Source: UBA117 sp049975245 (GTDB lineage: Archaea > Methanobacteriota > Methanobacteria > Methanobacteriales > Methanobacteriaceae). From it: DNA of 64,000 nt. The notes under the pieces are model-generated. The model worked only from the letters and a program-made list of their open reading frames with translations, was not told the origin of the DNA and did no database searches. This document shows positions 61,601 to 64,000 of the stretch, one piece after another (positions within the stretch are counted from its first letter, which is position 1; every line of letters begins with the position of its first letter). The stretch lies in contig JBNGDB010000001.1 in the NCBI GenBank assembly GCA_049975245.1, positions 62,001-126,000 of the forward strand, read 5' to 3'. Made by a program: the position numbers and the translations under genes.

Positions 61601-64000
61601 TGGCATATTGCCATCCTAGAAGCCCAGGGAATTATCGAACCCACCTTCATAGGTGGTAAATCCACATATATTGATCCAAAAACTGGTGCAGCCATAATAG
61701 GATACATCCCCCAGGAGGCCAATATTGAAAGAATGACAGATAAAATTAAAAATTGGACTGTTTTACGCTATCTGCCCAACACTGAGAAGTTTATTGCTTT
61801 AATTTATTATAACTACCCTCCTGGAAAGAACAATATTGGTGCCAGCTACCTTGACACTGTGGCAAGTATCTTTAATCTTTTATATTTATTCCAAGAACAA
61901 GGATATACGGTGGATAATATACCAGAAAATGAAGATGATCTACTGGCGTTGATACTATCTCAGGGTATAAACATAGCTAATTGGGCTCCCGGCGATTTGG
62001 AAATACTTGCTAATAATCCTAATGTCCTACTTTACCCGGTTAGTGATTACTTAACCTGGTTCAACCTGCTGGATCCATTGACACAAAAGTGGGTAACTGA
62101 TGGTCCCACAGCCTATATTGGTGAATTATGTCGCCGTGCAGTGGAACTGAACAATACAGCAGATATGAATGATATAATTGATACTTGGCAGGCCGAAATA
62201 GTGGCATTATTACCCTCTGCTAATCATGGAGCTGAAGGACTAATTAATAATATTTGTTCTGTTCTCAAACAATATGTTCAAAGCCATAGTGAGAGTGATT
62301 ATAATACTTATCTTGCTTTAAAGGAAGATTTCATGGACCTTAATGTGGAAGGTCTTTCGGGATGGGGGGAGGCACCAGGAAATATAATGACGATTGAAAA
62401 GAATGGTATTAAATATTTAGTATTACCTGGAATCCAATTTGGAAATATCTTCATAGGCCCGCAACCTCAGAGGGGATGGGAGGGTGATGTGGAACAATTA
62501 TACCACAACAGCAGGGTTCCGCCACACCACCAGTACTTGGCACTTTATGCTTATCTTCAGCAGCAGGAATACAATGCTATGGTACACGTAGGCAGGCATG
62601 GTACCCATGAATGGCTTCCTGGAAAAGAAGTGGTTCTGGCTTGCTCAGACTTCCCTATGATTGTAACAGGTTCCATACCTCAAATTAACTATTACATCAT
62701 CGATGGACTGGCTGAAGGCATACAAGTAAAAAGAAGGGCAGGTGGTGTGATAATTGATCATTTAACACCTCCTATGACCTTCACACAGTTATACGGAGGT
62801 TTATCCTTACTGGCTAAATTGGCAGATGAATATGAAGATGCTACAGTTTCAAGACGACTGGAGATAATAACTGAGGTAAAGACTATTATAGCCAAGAATC
62901 ACCTGGAAGGTGATATGGGAGGTTCAATTGATAATTTAAGTAATGATGAACTCATCCAATGTATAAACACATACCTTTCTGATGTACAATCCACCCTTTA
63001 TCCATATGGATTGCACACTATTGGCGAGCCTTGGAGCGATGAAAAAATGGCCCTGCTGGTAACTAGTATGCTGGGAGTTGCTTTTGAAGTAAATGGTGGA
63101 ACCAGTTACACAACTCTTCAAAATGAAGTGGCCCTTGTCATGTTTGGAAAATTATTTATTGATTGCAATGCTCAGGAAAAAGACGATGTTCAGGATAAGT
63201 GCATAGAACTAGTAAAAAGTCTTATCCACGAGGATGTGGCCACAGTGGTTCTCTCTCTTACTTCTAATCCCTCAAGTGAATTGATTTTCTCACTGGAAAA
63301 AGCAGTTGAATATATTAACCTAATTAATATCAGTTTGGAAAAAGAGGTTATCAATCTATTTGATGCATTAAATGGTGGTTTTGTGGATCCTGGTCCTGGT
63401 GTGGAACCTGTGACCAATCCTGATGCTTTACCTACCGGTCGAAACTTCTATCATGACCAGTCTTCTGAGATTCCAACCCAGGATTCCTATGATTATGGGG
63501 AAACCTTAGCATTACTGGCTATGCAGGACATGGAAGATGATACAGAAAAGATTGTTATGGGGATATGGTGTGTGGAAACTGCCCGGGATGATGGAGCACT
63601 GGTGGCAATGGTCATGCATCTTCTGGGAATGGCGCCCCAGTGGAGTGATTCACCAAGTGCTGGGCCTAATGGTCAGAAACTAAAAGAAATGCCAGTATAT
63701 ATCGAACTTCAAGATTTAGTTCGTCCTGATGGATGGGAAAAGAAAAGAATTGATGTGGTAGTTATAACCAGTGGTCTTTTCCGGGATCTATATTCAAGAC
63801 AAGCAGTTTTAATGGACAAATGTTTCCGAATAGCTCTCGCCCGATCCTATAATACCATACTGTCCGATACAACATTAATGTCCCAGTATGGTGATGGGTT
63901 GAAATCATCCCTTAATAAAGTCTTATCCACAGTCGGTTACTACGGACTGGGAAGCGAATCCTTAAATTCTAACTACGTCGCTAAACACTGGGTGGAAGAT
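58691..64000 (+). CDS. cobN: Secreted DUF3344-CARDB-CobN surface protein (runs off the right edge)
   Basis: I translated from TTG 58691 (ribosome site GGTGG, spacing 5) and the frame stays open to 64000, at least 1770 residues. It has a signal peptide (IFIVLVTLMTFILSGTAVA), a DUF3344-like domain (about 30-295), and three CARDB repeats (about 298-610), each with NFNW(I/T)P and (V/D)(D/E)xx(N/D)EDNN-like ends. From about 617 comes a CobN/Mg-chelatase large-subunit domain, with HVGRHGTHEWLPGKEV near 1300 as the active-site histidine motif. CobN is normally cytoplasmic in cobalt insertion; here the same chain is exported. No chelatase partner subunits are seen in the window. Confidence 0.88.
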   Translation, partial: MINIHKKTIFIVLVTLMTFILSGTAVADDYVGGEPLNTNETGTVSGGIYTDSYYGMNSPTPTNVTYNFQDLPSSAEVNTAKLVTAVYCGHMQNNYNGNVNITFNGQQIASEVLDTSYSYPGEGGTGTVWLNDHMNRVTSDYMIWYDVTSLVQQSNTATVTTSKISPSFDGRIKLITLIVTYNDGDSDFINYWINMGHDVSSYYDESYVGLTNFIGFNGDNVQNSTLTVFHLASSDGTYNFNGNILPSGSPQGSYSGSNTWNVTANYNNNDNALNYHRTGNHYKILMAILTAEVKTRPELEVEILNLPGTVSLGEEQNIEVNVRNTGSSSSGEFLVQIFNNNSLIGTQNITNLDPTSSTTLNFNWIPTTLGTYEIIAIVDPEDQVDESNEDNNEDSSQCIVTGSSLSDLNASNWIISSPIYVDDNYQLNVTIYNTGNAATSTFKVKFFDNNVLIDTQTVYNLDSNSDIILTFNWTPGSTGEHLLKVEVDSDSEIPESNESNNTSIITVTADSKLPDLVVSSINTPSIIEIGKNYLLIVNVNNNGSGNSDGGNLSLYNGTTLLGTQSLGNINAGESSHYNFNWIPSIVGENNLIAVVDQENVVQEVDDNNNQLTKMVITKDAAVKNVLIVSDNPGTAVLNMAAHEVLDMFPGMVSIQIRSNSQICEMEDIELLAHLQTTDIFIGNWISTQAGARLESILELHPEILNNKPVFLILETDINAVKLMKYSTINGVNILDSFTIVELTNYRENTRRGGNFNNIQDFVTNSSFPSNYNTATLYKSVEDKSNALNEILWALNISGFSTSYEDPQSGGDLDYGIYRYKWYNSLEEYMADYFQDDRPTIGVIESTAYLKSGNLEVYYNIIDELEARGLNVIPVLAAGGSSDQLMVMVENFTNAPDVESFLSDPGQYQCYVDVLVQMQAYGLGGDSFTKTTEFFTYLNAPVIRAIHSDYLTNQDWELSSEGLSTVSGDRWWHIAILEAQGIIEPTFIGGKSTYIDPKTGAAIIGYIPQEANIERMTDKIKNWTVLRYLPNTEKFIALIYYNYPPGKNNIGASYLDTVASIFNLLYLFQEQGYTVDNIPENEDDLLALILSQGINIANWAPGDLEILANNPNVLLYPVSDYLTWFNLLDPLTQKWVTDGPTAYIGELCRRAVELNNTADMNDIIDTWQAEIVALLPSANHGAEGLINNICSVLKQYVQSHSESDYNTYLALKEDFMDLNVEGLSGWGEAPGNIMTIEKNGIKYLVLPGIQFGNIFIGPQPQRGWEGDVEQLYHNSRVPPHHQYLALYAYLQQQEYNAMVHVGRHGTHEWLPGKEVVLACSDFPMIVTGSIPQINYYIIDGLAEGIQVKRRAGGVIIDHLTPPMTFTQLYGGLSLLAKLADEYEDATVSRRLEIITEVKTIIAKNHLEGDMGGSIDNLSNDELIQCINTYLSDVQSTLYPYGLHTIGEPWSDEKMALLVTSMLGVAFEVNGGTSYTTLQNEVALVMFGKLFIDCNAQEKDDVQDKCIELVKSLIHEDVATVVLSLTSNPSSELIFSLEKAVEYINLINISLEKEVINLFDALNGGFVDPGPGVEPVTNPDALPTGRNFYHDQSSEIPTQDSYDYGETLALLAMQDMEDDTEKIVMGIWCVETARDDGALVAMVMHLLGMAPQWSDSPSAGPNGQKLKEMPVYIELQDLVRPDGWEKKRIDVVVITSGLFRDLYSRQAVLMDKCFRIALARSYNTILSDTTLMSQYGDGLKSSLNKVLSTVGYYGLGSESLNSNYVAKHWVED

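Overview
The window is AT-rich archaeal DNA, most like Methanobacterium or a close relative in the Methanobacteriales. The main evidence is a complete ehaA-ehaO run followed by the start of ehaP, in the gene order of the energy-converting [NiFe]-hydrogenase Eha of hydrogenotrophic methanogens. Other support is frequent TTG/GTG starts with GGTGAT or GGAGG ribosome sites, DUF11/SBBP surface proteins, an Lsm protein, and no bacterial-type housekeeping genes.

Layout. (1) 1-8218, minus strand: the eha operon, ehaA to ehaO, with ehaP running off the left edge. Many genes are coupled by ATGA-type overlaps. (2) 8521-25935: a surface-polysaccharide cluster. It opens with a four-module DUF1616 membrane protein. 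A plus-strand run follows, encoding a UDP-sugar 4-epimerase, a nucleotide-sugar 6-dehydrogenase, a fused 3-dehydrogenase/N-acetyltransferase (WbpB-WbpD type), a WbpE-type aminotransferase, a WecB/WbpI-type 2-epimerase and a flippase. Together these look like a route to a UDP-2,3-diacetamido-uronic acid. The minus-strand part holds four GT4 glycosyltransferases, a frameshifted acetyltransferase and another epimerase. (3) 26171-38185: a second glycan section built around lipid-linked sugars. It has two multi-spanning GT39-like transferases, a DPM1-like GT2 enzyme, an epimerase, a second flippase, an AglD/LPG-synthase-like membrane protein, a UbiA enzyme of the decaprenyl-phosphate phosphoribosyltransferase type, and DUF362 and PHP proteins. 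TIGR04076 and Lsm genes lie between them. (4) 38325-40856: a CaCA antiporter, a histidine-kinase remnant and small proteins. (5) 40981-64000: a cell-surface region. It holds a PBP4/DacB-like protein, three large adhesin-like proteins with a shared C-terminal anchor motif and a shared translation leader, three lipoproteins, a CPBP-type membrane protein, a 5TMR-SpoIIE phosphatase, a GHMP kinase with a GT20 trehalose-phosphate synthase, and a secreted DUF3344-CARDB-CobN protein that runs off the right edge.

Together the region couples sugar-nucleotide synthesis, lipid-linked sugar transfer and export to an array of exposed proteins. Three genes carry apparent single-base deletions (acetyltransferase near 22105, lipoprotein at 45870, SBBP protein near 54395). 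Short tandem duplications of 24-48 bp recur in the intergenic DNA, several of them copying the 3' end of the adjacent gene including its stop codon. No tRNA, rRNA, CRISPR array, transposase or integrase was seen.
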